From Planctomycetota bacterium (GTDB taxonomy: Bacteria > Planctomycetota > Uabimicrobiia > Uabimicrobiales > JABWCH01), in contig JAGOMP010000030.1 of assembly GCA_017993505.1 (NCBI GenBank), forward strand, positions 1 through 33,662: a DNA stretch of 33,662 nt. The letters are read 5' to 3'. The notes below the pieces were generated by a model. The model was not told the origin of the DNA and searched no databases. It worked only from the letters and a program-made list of their open reading frames with translations. Shown here piece by piece: positions 1 through 8,372 of the stretch (positions are counted from its first letter, which is position 1; each line of letters opens with the position of its first letter). Both the position numbers and the translations under genes were made by a program.

Positions 1-120
1 TCGTGAATATATAAATATAAATTATAAATATAAATTATTATATAGATTATAATAGAAAAGTGATAAATCATAAATATAAGTTATAATAAAAAAATTATTT
101 CAAAAGTTGAATTAAAAAAA

Positions 121-147
121 AGAAGCCAACGTTAAACGTTGGCTTCT
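121..147 (-). terminator. Rho-independent terminator of the OmcB-like gene
   Basis: A perfect 13-bp inverted repeat (arms 121-133 and 135-147) lies just past the stop codon of the minus-strand gene. Read on the minus strand it is followed by a run of T (complement of the A run at 114-120). The remaining DNA at 1-113 is AT-rich with repeated AAATATAAATTAT-like strings and shows no gene. Confidence 0.85.
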
Positions 148-178
148 ATAAATTTAATTTGATGATTACAATCAGATC

Positions 179-2350
179 TTAGTATACTTGTGTACTTTCT
201 TCTTCAAGAACTGGTTTTTGTAGTAGTTCAGATCTTAGGTAAGTTCTTAGACGAGCGTCACCTTTGTTTACAGCGTGAGCTCGAATGATGAATTTGATTT
301 TTTCTTTAGGTTGTAATACTGGATATGGTTGAAATGTAACTTTCTTACCTTCAATTGTACCAGGAGTATCGCCACTTGCTTGGAGAGGTGTGATTTCTAC
401 TGGGAATTCGCAGAAGATCTGTACGTCTCTGTCTAGTGCTGTACCTTGGTTGGTAACTTCGATTACATAGCTTGTTTCTTCTTTGAGGAGTAATGGGTCA
501 ACTGTATCGATAACTTCGATGAGTAATGCTGGGAAGCCTTTCCATAATGTGCAGCAATTTGCAGATTTTGTAATGCCTTCAGCAGTTGTCAACATGACTT
601 TGATGCATTCTTCGCCAGCGAATTTGGAAATCATTTTCACTGCGAATGTTTTTTCTGCACCAGCTGGTAATGTGCCTAGATTCCAAACAGCTTGGTATCC
701 AGCCATAGAAGGATTGCCTTCTGCAGATAGAACTTGGAGTTTTTCTCCCCATGTTGCTGTAACGGCTACATTGTTTAGACTTACGCCACCTGTATTTTGT
801 ACAACAACTCTAAAATCACCAGTCTTGCCTACAAATACTTCTTCTGGACATTGGATGGCTACTTCAGCAGATAGAGATCGAATTTCTGTGCAAGCATCGT
901 CTTGTGCAGCGTCTGCATTGTCTGCTGTTGCTTTTGCAACGTTGCATGCTCTTCCTGTGTTAACAGCTTTGACTGGGATAACGATTGTCTTGGATGCATT
1001 AGGTGCTAAATCACCAACTGTGTATTGTAGTTGTTTTCCTTGTGGATGAGCAACTTCAGCTGGTAGCATATCTGCAACAACGACGTTTCTTGCTACGCCT
1101 GTTCCAACGTTTTTCACTACGATAGTGTAGTTGAATGTTTCGTTGAGTGTGGCAGTTGCGGGAGCGTCTTTGCTAATTTCAATTTTTGCTACGCCTTTCC
1201 ATACTGTGCAACATTCAGCTCTTGCATTGAGTCCTTCAGCAGATGTAACTGTGATAACAGCACAATGTCTGCCTTCTGTGAGACCAACAACTCTTGTGTT
1301 GCAATTAATGGATGCGCCTGGTTTGAGACTGCCAATATTCCAAATGGCTTTTCCACCCATAGGAGGTTGTGCACAGTCGGAAGATACGACTCTTACGCCA
1401 CTAGGATATTGAATTTGTGCTTGTACATTTGTTAAAGCAGCATCACCTGGGTTGACAATATTAAATGCAATATTGCCTTCTTGGCCGACAAATGCTTCTG
1501 GTGCACATTGCATTGCTGCTGTGAGTTCTCTTCTAAGAACTGTGGTGCAAGCTTTTGCATTGACTTCACCTGCATTGACAGATTTAGCAACAGCAACGTT
1601 GCAGAATTGTCCGCGGTTTGCAGCTTTTAGTGTTACAGAAATTGTTTTTTGAGAATTTGCAGCCATATCGCCGATTTCGTATGCAAGTACGTTTCTGCCA
1701 GATTCATGGAGCATACCTTCAGGTACTTGATCTGTTACGACAACACCTTTAGCTTGGGCTGTGCCTTTGTTGGTGACAACGATTGTATATGTTACATTGC
1801 TGTTAAGTTCAGCAGTGGCTGGACCGTTCTTTGTGATTTCAAGTTCTGCTTTGCCAATGTTGGTAGGTACGCAGTATCTTGGGAGTGCAAAAGGAACGTA
1901 GCATAACCATTGTCTTCCTTCTTGGTTGGCGGTGACCCAAATTTTGATGTTTCTTGTTTGGCCTTTGTTCATTGCGCCAAGATACCAAGTAAGTTTATTG
2001 CCTTCTACTTTTGCAGGAGGTTCACTTTTTACATATCTGAGATAAGGAGGTAAATTGGTAATTATTTTTGCTTCATCAACTTCAGCTAAAGCTAATACAT
2101 CCACTTCAGACATGTATGTTTCGCCGATAATGGCTTCTGCTGGAGCTTTTGGTGTGATTTTGAGAAGATTGCATACGTCGCAACCATTGCCTTGTGGAAC
2201 AATAACTGGTGCTTGTTCAGGAGCTTTTTGTACGCCTTGATAATATTGTTTTTTAGCAACTTTTGGTTTGGCTGCAGGGCAAATACAGCTAGTCATAAAA
2301 ATAGATACGACTAACAAAAGAATGATAGCCCCAAAACTAAACTTTTTCAT
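179..2350 (-). CDS. OmcB-like cysteine-rich DUF11-repeat outer envelope lipoprotein
   Basis: The protein has 723 residues. The N-terminus is a signal sequence ending in a lipobox (MTSC, Cys22), so it is probably lipid-anchored. The rest is a chain of about six DUF11 (conserved repeat) domains of roughly 100 residues, from about residue 64 to 720. I count 21 cysteines, including paired CC before TxWKG motifs. From memory of chlamydial OmcB, the domain order, the TVTYTIxVTNxGTA-type repeats, the WKG joint, the KGDAR motif near the C-terminus and the final Tyr all align. OmcB is a disulfide-cross-linked periplasmic/outer-envelope structural protein, so a similar role is inferred here. The start is fixed by the signal sequence and a strong AAGGAGAG ribosome site at about 2357-2366. 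The gene stands alone, with its own promoter and terminator. Planctomycete DUF11 wall proteins are the main alternative relatives. Confidence 0.88.
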   Translation of the reverse strand: MKKFSFGAIILLLVVSIFMTSCICPAAKPKVAKKQYYQGVQKAPEQAPVIVPQGNGCDVCNLLKITPKAPAEAIIGETYMSEVDVLALAEVDEAKIITNLPPYLRYVKSEPPAKVEGNKLTWYLGAMNKGQTRNIKIWVTANQEGRQWLCYVPFALPRYCVPTNIGKAELEITKNGPATAELNSNVTYTIVVTNKGTAQAKGVVVTDQVPEGMLHESGRNVLAYEIGDMAANSQKTISVTLKAANRGQFCNVAVAKSVNAGEVNAKACTTVLRRELTAAMQCAPEAFVGQEGNIAFNIVNPGDAALTNVQAQIQYPSGVRVVSSDCAQPPMGGKAIWNIGSLKPGASINCNTRVVGLTEGRHCAVITVTSAEGLNARAECCTVWKGVAKIEISKDAPATATLNETFNYTIVVKNVGTGVARNVVVADMLPAEVAHPQGKQLQYTVGDLAPNASKTIVIPVKAVNTGRACNVAKATADNADAAQDDACTEIRSLSAEVAIQCPEEVFVGKTGDFRVVVQNTGGVSLNNVAVTATWGEKLQVLSAEGNPSMAGYQAVWNLGTLPAGAEKTFAVKMISKFAGEECIKVMLTTAEGITKSANCCTLWKGFPALLIEVIDTVDPLLLKEETSYVIEVTNQGTALDRDVQIFCEFPVEITPLQASGDTPGTIEGKKVTFQPYPVLQPKEKIKFIIRAHAVNKGDARLRTYLRSELLQKPVLEEESTQVY

Positions 2351-2379
2351 GAAAAACTCTCCTTTTGAGAAATTTTTTT

Positions 2380-2405
2380 ACTGTCCCACTACAACGTGGA
2401 ACAGT
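2380..2405 (-). promoter_or_regulatory. Leader hairpin of the OmcB-like mRNA
   Basis: An inverted repeat with 10-base arms (2380-2389 and 2396-2405, one mismatch) and a 6-base loop lies between the predicted promoter and the ribosome site. It is not followed by T on either strand, so it is more likely a stabilising or regulatory leader structure than a terminator. Function is inferred. Confidence 0.35.
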
Positions 2406-2470
2406 TTCGTGATCTATGATAAGAGTCCTAGATATGGAGAATAAAGACGAATTTATTGAGACGAATTACT

Positions 2471-2498
2471 ATCATATAATTTATACATGAATTGTCAA
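2471..2498 (-). promoter_or_regulatory. Sigma70-type promoter of the OmcB-like gene
   Basis: On the minus strand a perfect TTGACA (2498-2493) is followed after 16 bases by TATGAT (2476-2471). Transcription would start near 2464, giving a leader of about 110 nt. TATGAT recurs as the -10 box in two other promoters of this window. Confidence 0.55.
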
Positions 2499-2798
2499 TA
2501 TAATTTATCAATTGATTGTTAATTTTATATTTGATGAAATAAAAAATATCTATATTTTTAACTCTCTCCATATTCTAGTTGAGATTGCTTTGTATATTTT
2601 ATATTCATTTAAATATTCTGTACAAGCAAAATAAAATCCAATTGAATATAAATAGAAAGCACCACATAAAATATTATAGCTTGATAGAATTAATTTTCAA
2701 TAAGATTCTTAAAATTTTTTTTTTATTTGCTATTTATGAAGGAGCTTATTGTTGTGAGAAATAAACTACCTTTTATGTTATGAAAAATCTTGCATTTG

Positions 2799-2960
2799 AA
2801 ATTTATCCTTGATACAATATATTATACAATATATTATACAATATATTTTAAAATATATCAAATTTATCCTTGATACAATATATTATACAATATATTTTAA
2901 AATGTATCAAATTTACCTTTGATATTATATATAATATTTTATATATATAATATATATTTA
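2799..2960. repeat. AT-only tandem repeats in a 740-bp gene-free region
   Basis: The string AAATTTATCCTTGATA (or close variants) starts at 2799, 2860 and 2909. The first unit is 61 bp and the second 49 bp; the 12-bp difference is one extra copy of an internal ACAATATATTAT microrepeat. Units begin with TTGATA and end with TATCAA, so each could fold back on itself. It is followed by low-complexity TA sequence to about 2960. The whole stretch 2499-3077 holds no gene I can support. A 61-codon open frame at 2579-2764 has biased, low-complexity content and no recognisable family. Confidence 0.7.
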
Positions 2961-3092
2961 AATATTTTTTATATTAAAAATAAATTTGAATGTCTGTGCA
3001 TGCTTTTTTTATATAGTTAAGAATTCGTCCTCTTATCAATATCAGCAGGACATTTTCTAATATTTTTTTATTTATAAAGGAAAGGGACTTAG

Positions 3093-3860
3093 ATGGAATA
3101 TATATGGTATCTTTTTCTTGGTATTGCTCCTGCCCTATTTTTTGTATGTTTGATTTATCATAAAGATAAGTTTCAACCAGAACCTAAGGTACAAATAGTT
3201 AAGATTTTTTTTCTTGGTATCCTTGCCATTGTCCCCACAGCAATCATTGAATGGATTTTACAACATAAAGTTTTTAATATTCAAATGTATGAAATAACAA
3301 CTTTGCTGTCTGTTAATATTGTTGCTTGCTTTATTATTATTGCACCTATTGAAGAATTTTTTAAATATTCAGTAGTAAAGAAATTTGTCTATAATACAGA
3401 GTATTTTGATGAAAAAATTGATGGTGTAGTATACATGATTGCTTCTGCCATGGGTTTTGCAGCATTAGAAAATGTAATGTATATTGTAAATTCTGTTGTT
3501 CCCACTTGGACAGGCATTCTTCGATCTATTTCTGCCACTCCTGCTCATGTTATTTTTTCTGGTTTTATGGGGATTTATTTAGGAAGAGCTCGTTTTGAAA
3601 CTTCTGCATGCAAAAGTGTTATTCGCATTGTACAAGGCTTGTTAGTTGCAACTGTCTTGCATGGAACGTATAATTTCTTAGCATATTTGAATAATTTTTG
3701 GACTCTATTAATTATTCCTTTTCTTCTTGTTTTTGGTGTTATTTTAATAGTAAAAGTAAATGCCTTAGCAAAAGAATCTAAAGAAAATCAGGGAATAAAA
3801 GAAGATCAGGAAATTGAAGAAGATCAGGAAGCTGATGAAAAAGTAAAACCAATTTTATAA
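3093..3860 (+). CDS. PrsW-family intramembrane protease
   Basis: A 255-residue polytopic membrane protein of the PrsW glutamic-type/metalloprotease family. Visible family motifs are PIEEFFK (EExxK, about residue 90), FAALENVMY (about 122-130), the ATPAHVIFSG helix (about 150) and VLHGTYNF (about 189-196). In Bacillus, PrsW makes the first cut in an anti-sigma factor; the target here is unknown. The C-terminus after the last membrane helix is a charged cytoplasmic tail that includes a hexapeptide repeat. The start follows a good ribosome site (AAAGGAAAGGG, about 3077-3087). A hairpin terminator follows the stop, so the gene is probably transcribed alone. No anti-sigma factor is visible nearby. 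Confidence 0.85.
   Translation: MEYIWYLFLGIAPALFFVCLIYHKDKFQPEPKVQIVKIFFLGILAIVPTAIIEWILQHKVFNIQMYEITTLLSVNIVACFIIIAPIEEFFKYSVVKKFVYNTEYFDEKIDGVVYMIASAMGFAALENVMYIVNSVVPTWTGILRSISATPAHVIFSGFMGIYLGRARFETSACKSVIRIVQGLLVATVLHGTYNFLAYLNNFWTLLIIPFLLVFGVILIVKVNALAKESKENQGIKEDQEIEEDQEADEKVKPIL
3786..3839 (+). repeat. Three 18-bp repeats coding a hexapeptide tail in PrsW
   Basis: Codons 232-249 read NQGIKE-DQEIEE-DQEADE, three diverged copies of an 18-bp unit in frame. The tail is acidic and lies outside the protease core. Confidence 0.75.
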
Positions 3861-3865
3861 TGGCA

Positions 3866-3907
3866 TTTTAGGCAGTAAGTAAAGCTGCCTAAAATGTTTG
3901 TTTTTTT
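3866..3907 (+). terminator. Terminator after PrsW
   Basis: A perfect 10-bp stem (3866-3875 and 3885-3894, 9-base loop) is followed by a T-rich run to 3907. It lies between prsW and the O-antigen-ligase-like gene. Its 3' arm contains the first base of an upstream candidate ATG (3894), which argues for the next ATG (3921) as the real start of that gene. Confidence 0.7.
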
Positions 3908-3920
3908 GAGTTTGTATTGT

Positions 3921-6068
3921 ATGAAAAAATTGTTTTTTTTGTTTTTTCTTTTTTTGCCTTGGATGTCGGGATTTTGTTTTGAAAATCAACATATTCCTAA
4001 ATTTTGTTTTTTATGGATTTTAGCTGTTAGTTTTTTTGTATTTATGTTGTTCAAACATTTTACATGTTTTACCATACAAAAACAAGATTTCCTATGCCTT
4101 ATTTTCTTTGTTTTTTGCATTTTGCATCTATTTTTTGTAGAAAATACAGCGAGTGCTGGCGAACGTTTCTGTTCTTGGGCTTGTTTTCTATCTTTCTATT
4201 TTTTATTTTCTATGCAAAAGCAAGAGATATTGTATTCAGGGATGGTAGGCTTTTTTATTGGTTGTTCTTTGGCATCTGTGTATGGTTTAATACAATCTTT
4301 AGATCCTGTATATGTACAGTCTTACCCAGCTTTTGTGGCTACATTTGGAAATGTAAGTTTTGCAGCTGAATGTATGGTAGTTTGTTTTTGGATTGGATTT
4401 TTAGGATTATCTAAATCAAATAAAACTATTCGTTTTATGGGTTGTCTATTGAATTTATTGTACCTTGTCAGATGTTCTTCACGTGCTTCTTGGATAGCTT
4501 TATTTCTTGGTCTTGTTGTATATTATGTATTATCATATTTTTGGAAACAACGACTTTCTAGATATGAAAAAGTATTGCCTATATTAAGTTGTATATTGAT
4601 TGGCATTGTGATTTTCTCTATTCCTGTTTTGAGAAATACGGTGCAACATAAAGTTTCGTCTTTATTGGATTGGAAACAAGGTTCTATTTCTGTACGCCTT
4701 TCTCTTTGGAAAAGTACTACTTGCATCGTACAAAATCAACCGTTTTTTGGAATTGGTATGGGACAATTCCAACATGTTTATCCTATGGTGCGTGAAAATC
4801 AAGAATATTTAGCATCGCAAGGTCGTATAGTTTCACATCCGCATAATTCTTGGCTTTTAATTGCCAGTGAACAAGGTATTTTTTGTTGTATTTTATTTTT
4901 ATTTGCTGTATTGTATGTTTTTTATCAATTTTATCAACAAAAACAAGCTTTATTTTTCGCTGTGTTGAGTTCACTTTTCGTGTTTACTTTGGTTTCTATG
5001 CCGTTTCAAAACCCAATTTTATTATTGGCTTGGGCATATTTATTTTCACGAGTTCGAAAACAAGAAAATGCATTCAATCTATGTCCATCTATACAAAAAA
5101 TTTGTTTGTTGATAGGAGCTATAGTTTCTATCTGTTGTTGTATTTTTTCGTTGTATTGGGTTATTTCAGATTATTTGTATGTGCAAGGGAAAAGGGAGTG
5201 TGCCCAAGGACGATTTTCGTCTGCAATTTCTTCGTTTTCTTTGAGTTATTCTTTGCATAAACAAGGCAATTATTTATTAGAGTGGGGACGTGCTTTATAT
5301 TTTGATCGACAATATTCAAAGGCTGTAGATTGTTTTAACAATGTGATTCGAAAATATCCTGAATATGAAGGAGGCTATATTGATGTAGGGTTGTGTTTTG
5401 TGCAACAAAATGATATTTTGCAAGCCATTCGTATTTGGCAACAAGGCTTGGCTCTTTTCCCTCTAAGCCCAGCATTAAATTACAATGTTCTTGAATGTTA
5501 TCGACAATTAAAAGAACCAATAGCACTTGCTTTATCTTTACAACAATGGGTACAAAAACAACCGAATATTATAGAAGATGAAAAGTTTCAAGTGTACCAA
5601 GGAATTTTAGCAGAATTTGAAAAAAAATCTTTAGAATCAATATATTCTTATACACAAATTTTAGAAAAAAATAAAAAAAATGCCGAAGCAGCGTTTTATT
5701 TAGGAAAGTCTCTTTTATATATAGATGAAAACGCTGGTTTATTTCATTTACAAAAAGCTATAGAATATGGTACTCCTTATATTAAAATGCGATCCTATTG
5801 TCAGATAGGTTATTATTATGAACAAAAAAATAATTTACAATTTGCAGCAATTTATTATTTAAAAGCTAAGAATGAAAATCCTTATTCAGCATTACCTTTT
5901 TTACATCTAGCACAAATTGCACTTTATAATCAAAAAACAGAGCAAGCTTTGAAATATTTTCAAAACGCAAGGAGTATTGGCGGAGAAAAAATTCTGTTAC
6001 AAAAAGAGGAATTGACGAAAATCCGTACAAGTTCAATAGTCCAAAATCTTGCTGAGGAGAAAAAATAA
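3921..6068 (+). CDS. O-antigen ligase/polymerase-like membrane protein with C-terminal TPRs
   Basis: About 715 residues. The first ~410 residues form about a dozen hydrophobic helices. The Wzy_C/O-antigen-ligase signature lies between them: RLSLWKST, then PFFGIGMGQFQHVYP and SHPHNSWLLIASEQG (about residues 265-320). This family polymerises or transfers glycans on the periplasmic side. The C-terminal ~270 residues are helical TPR-type repeats (for example GRFSSAISSFSLSYSL, YSKAVDCFNNVIRKYPE, NAEAAFYLGKSLLY). An ATG at 3894 would add nine residues but sits in the terminator hairpin and lacks a ribosome site; the ATG at 3921 begins a typical MKKLFFLF membrane start. The stop directly abuts the next start, so it is coupled with the kinase gene. 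The acceptor and sugar are unknown. Confidence 0.8.
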   Translation: MKKLFFLFFLFLPWMSGFCFENQHIPKFCFLWILAVSFFVFMLFKHFTCFTIQKQDFLCLIFFVFCILHLFFVENTASAGERFCSWACFLSFYFLFSMQKQEILYSGMVGFFIGCSLASVYGLIQSLDPVYVQSYPAFVATFGNVSFAAECMVVCFWIGFLGLSKSNKTIRFMGCLLNLLYLVRCSSRASWIALFLGLVVYYVLSYFWKQRLSRYEKVLPILSCILIGIVIFSIPVLRNTVQHKVSSLLDWKQGSISVRLSLWKSTTCIVQNQPFFGIGMGQFQHVYPMVRENQEYLASQGRIVSHPHNSWLLIASEQGIFCCILFLFAVLYVFYQFYQQKQALFFAVLSSLFVFTLVSMPFQNPILLLAWAYLFSRVRKQENAFNLCPSIQKICLLIGAIVSICCCIFSLYWVISDYLYVQGKRECAQGRFSSAISSFSLSYSLHKQGNYLLEWGRALYFDRQYSKAVDCFNNVIRKYPEYEGGYIDVGLCFVQQNDILQAIRIWQQGLALFPLSPALNYNVLECYRQLKEPIALALSLQQWVQKQPNIIEDEKFQVYQGILAEFEKKSLESIYSYTQILEKNKKNAEAAFYLGKSLLYIDENAGLFHLQKAIEYGTPYIKMRSYCQIGYYYEQKNNLQFAAIYYLKAKNENPYSALPFLHLAQIALYNQKTEQALKYFQNARSIGGEKILLQKEELTKIRTSSIVQNLAEEKK

Positions 6069-8363
6069 ATGTCGAAAACGTTGAAAGAAATACATGCTGC
6101 AATGCAGGCTTTAGAAGAGCGTTTTGACAATGGCAAAATTTCAGAAAAAATCTTTGAAATGAGGTATTCCCGTCTACAAGAACAACTAAAACATGTACAA
6201 AATTCATTGGAGCCACAAGAGCATAAAGTTGGAATTCGTTCTTGTTCAAAACTCACTGCTTTAGAACAAGGAATTTCTTGTTTACAACTGGACGTCATGG
6301 ACGTTGTAGGGCATTATCGTATTATAAAAGAATTGGGACGTGGAGGAATGGGAATTGTATATAAAGCAGAAGATATACAGTTTCAAGATGAACGTTTTGT
6401 TGCCTTAAAAGTATTGCCTCAACATCTTTCTCAAATGCCAGAAGTCTTGCATGATTTTAAAAAAGAATTTATAACTGTAAGTAAATTAATTCATCAAAAT
6501 ATATGTGGAATGTATGAATTTATTGAAAATAAAAAACAAGAATTATATTGTCTTGTGATTGAATATCTCGAAGGCATAACACTTGCAAAGAAATTAGAAG
6601 AAAAACGTCGTTATAAGTTAGAAGAAATTCTTCCGATTGTACAACAGATTGCCACTGGACTTGATTTTGCTCATAGTAAGGGAGTTTTGCATTTAGACAT
6701 TAAACCTGGAAATATTATGATTAATTCCGAAGGAAACGTAAAGATTATGGATTTTGGACTTTCTCAAAAAATGCAGGATGGCAAAAGCTATATTAATTTA
6801 CCTAGTATTTTTGGAACACCAGTGTATGTTTCTCCAGAACAAATCCAGCCTGGAGAAAATAATGCAGTAAGGCCTTCAACAGATCTATGGTCATTGGCGA
6901 TTATTGTATATGAAATGTTAAAAGGAAGTCCACCTTTTCAAGGAAGTAATATTTTACAATTAACTCATAATATTGTAATGACTGAACCTGCATACATTAT
7001 GGGAATCCCAGAATATGCACAAAAAGCAATTACACAGGCTTTATCGAAAGATTCGAAAAAACGATTTGATTCTTGCCTAGATTTTTATGAAGCTTTGAGT
7101 TCGCCTCCCCAAGTATCTCTTCCTGTAGAACAAAAAAATCCTTCTATATTAGCAACTCAAATAAATAGAAGAATAAGGCCATCAGAACTGCTAGAAGAGG
7201 ATACAACAGGGCAACGTACTATTGCAAGACAGTTACCTCGCCAGATCGTTCAAATCAAACGTAAAAAAAAGATGCAACAACATTTTCTTAAAGGTTTATT
7301 ATTTATATCCATTGTGTTTATTAGTATGAGCATATCTGTTGTGATTTTTGCTAAAAGTTCTCCCATTCCTGAAAATTCTACGAAAGAAAAAACAGTTCTA
7401 ACAAAATTTGTACAGCATTTAAAAGACAATGTAGTTGCTGTTCTTCCACCTAATTTAAAAGAAAAATGCTGGAATCAAGAAAAAGAAATTTGGGATTTTA
7501 CACACGATGCTTGGTTAAAATTGAGCATTGAAGATCAGTTGCAATATGCTTCTACGTACCAAGTATGGTATGCCAATTACCAAGCTTTACCCATGGAAAA
7601 AACGTTTTATCGAAATGGAGTAGAACTTGCCATGACATTAATCCCACCTGGCATATTTTATATGGGGTCACATGAAAATGAAGAAGGACGCCATGAAGAG
7701 GAAGTGATGCATGTTATTGCAATTACAAAAGGATTTTGGATGTCTACCTATGAAATTACGCAAGAACAATGGCAAATTATTCAACGTTCTAATCCATCTT
7801 ATTTTCAAAATGCTGGGAAAAATGCTGCTATAGAAAATGTTTCTTGGGAAGATGCAGAACAATTTTGTAAAAAAACAAACACGAAACTTCCTACAGAAGC
7901 ACAATGGGAATATGCGTGTCGAGGTGGCATTTATGGCATGACGTATTTAGGTGATTTTACGATTATTTCTACAAATAATGCACCTGAATTAGATTATATT
8001 GCTTGGTATGCAGGGAATAGTGGAGTAGATTATCCTGGCGGGCAGCCTAGTGATTCATGGATTTCTTGTCAATATACCTCATCCTTTAGCGGTGTACATC
8101 CTGTTGGAAAAAAACTTCCAAGCCATTGGGGTTTGTATGATATGTTGGGAAATGTCTGTGAATGGTGTCAAGATTGGTATGCCCCTTATGATATAACGAT
8201 CAAAGAAAATCCAAAAGGTCCTGATACAGGGAAAATACATGTACGTAGAGGCGGTTCTTGGAGTAATATGGCAAAAGTTTGTCGCATTGCTAATCGAAGT
8301 CGATGGGGAAGTAAATTAGAATTTACTGGTTTTCGAGTGATTATAGAAGAAATTTCAGAATAA
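6069..8363 (+). CDS. Transmembrane Ser/Thr protein kinase fused to a SUMF1/FGE-type domain
   Basis: 764 residues. Residues 1-50 resemble a SHOCT-like helical oligomerisation motif. Residues about 83-345 are a protein kinase: glycine loop GRGGMG (90-95), VALK Lys114, HLDIKPGN (208-215), DFG (228-230) and SPEQ. The usual HRD Arg is Leu, but catalytic Asp210 and Asn215 are kept, so activity is expected, probably without classical activation-loop control. One membrane helix spans about 407-428. Residues about 515-760 form a SUMF1/EgtB/PvdO-type C-type-lectin fold (PPGIFYMGS, VSWEDAEQFC, LPTEAQWEYACRGG, GNVCEW, RRGGSW). In the FGE active-site region only the second Cys (738) remains and the first is Asn733, so formylglycine synthesis is unlikely. 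I infer an extracytoplasmic sensor domain. Chlamydial Pkn1 is recalled as having a similar fusion. The start directly follows the preceding stop, with GAGGAG upstream. Confidence 0.88.
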   Translation: MSKTLKEIHAAMQALEERFDNGKISEKIFEMRYSRLQEQLKHVQNSLEPQEHKVGIRSCSKLTALEQGISCLQLDVMDVVGHYRIIKELGRGGMGIVYKAEDIQFQDERFVALKVLPQHLSQMPEVLHDFKKEFITVSKLIHQNICGMYEFIENKKQELYCLVIEYLEGITLAKKLEEKRRYKLEEILPIVQQIATGLDFAHSKGVLHLDIKPGNIMINSEGNVKIMDFGLSQKMQDGKSYINLPSIFGTPVYVSPEQIQPGENNAVRPSTDLWSLAIIVYEMLKGSPPFQGSNILQLTHNIVMTEPAYIMGIPEYAQKAITQALSKDSKKRFDSCLDFYEALSSPPQVSLPVEQKNPSILATQINRRIRPSELLEEDTTGQRTIARQLPRQIVQIKRKKKMQQHFLKGLLFISIVFISMSISVVIFAKSSPIPENSTKEKTVLTKFVQHLKDNVVAVLPPNLKEKCWNQEKEIWDFTHDAWLKLSIEDQLQYASTYQVWYANYQALPMEKTFYRNGVELAMTLIPPGIFYMGSHENEEGRHEEEVMHVIAITKGFWMSTYEITQEQWQIIQRSNPSYFQNAGKNAAIENVSWEDAEQFCKKTNTKLPTEAQWEYACRGGIYGMTYLGDFTIISTNNAPELDYIAWYAGNSGVDYPGGQPSDSWISCQYTSSFSGVHPVGKKLPSHWGLYDMLGNVCEWCQDWYAPYDITIKENPKGPDTGKIHVRRGGSWSNMAKVCRIANRSRWGSKLEFTGFRVIIEEISE

Positions 8364-8372
8364 GGGGAAATT

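Noticed and set aside
483..1049. 188-codon open frame on the plus strand.
   Set aside because: It is antisense to the OmcB-like gene, whose codon pattern and homology are clear; the open frame is a by-product.
2579..2764. Small 61-codon gene on the plus strand.
   Set aside because: Low-complexity Ile/Asn/Lys-rich translation in AT-rich DNA, no ribosome site and no family resemblance.
2799..2960. Replication origin.
   Set aside because: AT-rich repeats are present, but no DnaA-box cluster and no dnaA, dnaN or gyr genes are nearby.
8240..8360. Possible diversity-generating retroelement target: the kinase ends in a C-type-lectin/FGE fold with a GGSW motif, as DGR variable proteins do.
   Set aside because: The segment is not enriched in AAY codons, and no reverse transcriptase or template repeat is present in the window.
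6069..8363. Active formylglycine-generating enzyme domain.
   Set aside because: The first active-site Cys is replaced by Asn733, and no sulfatase gene is in the window.
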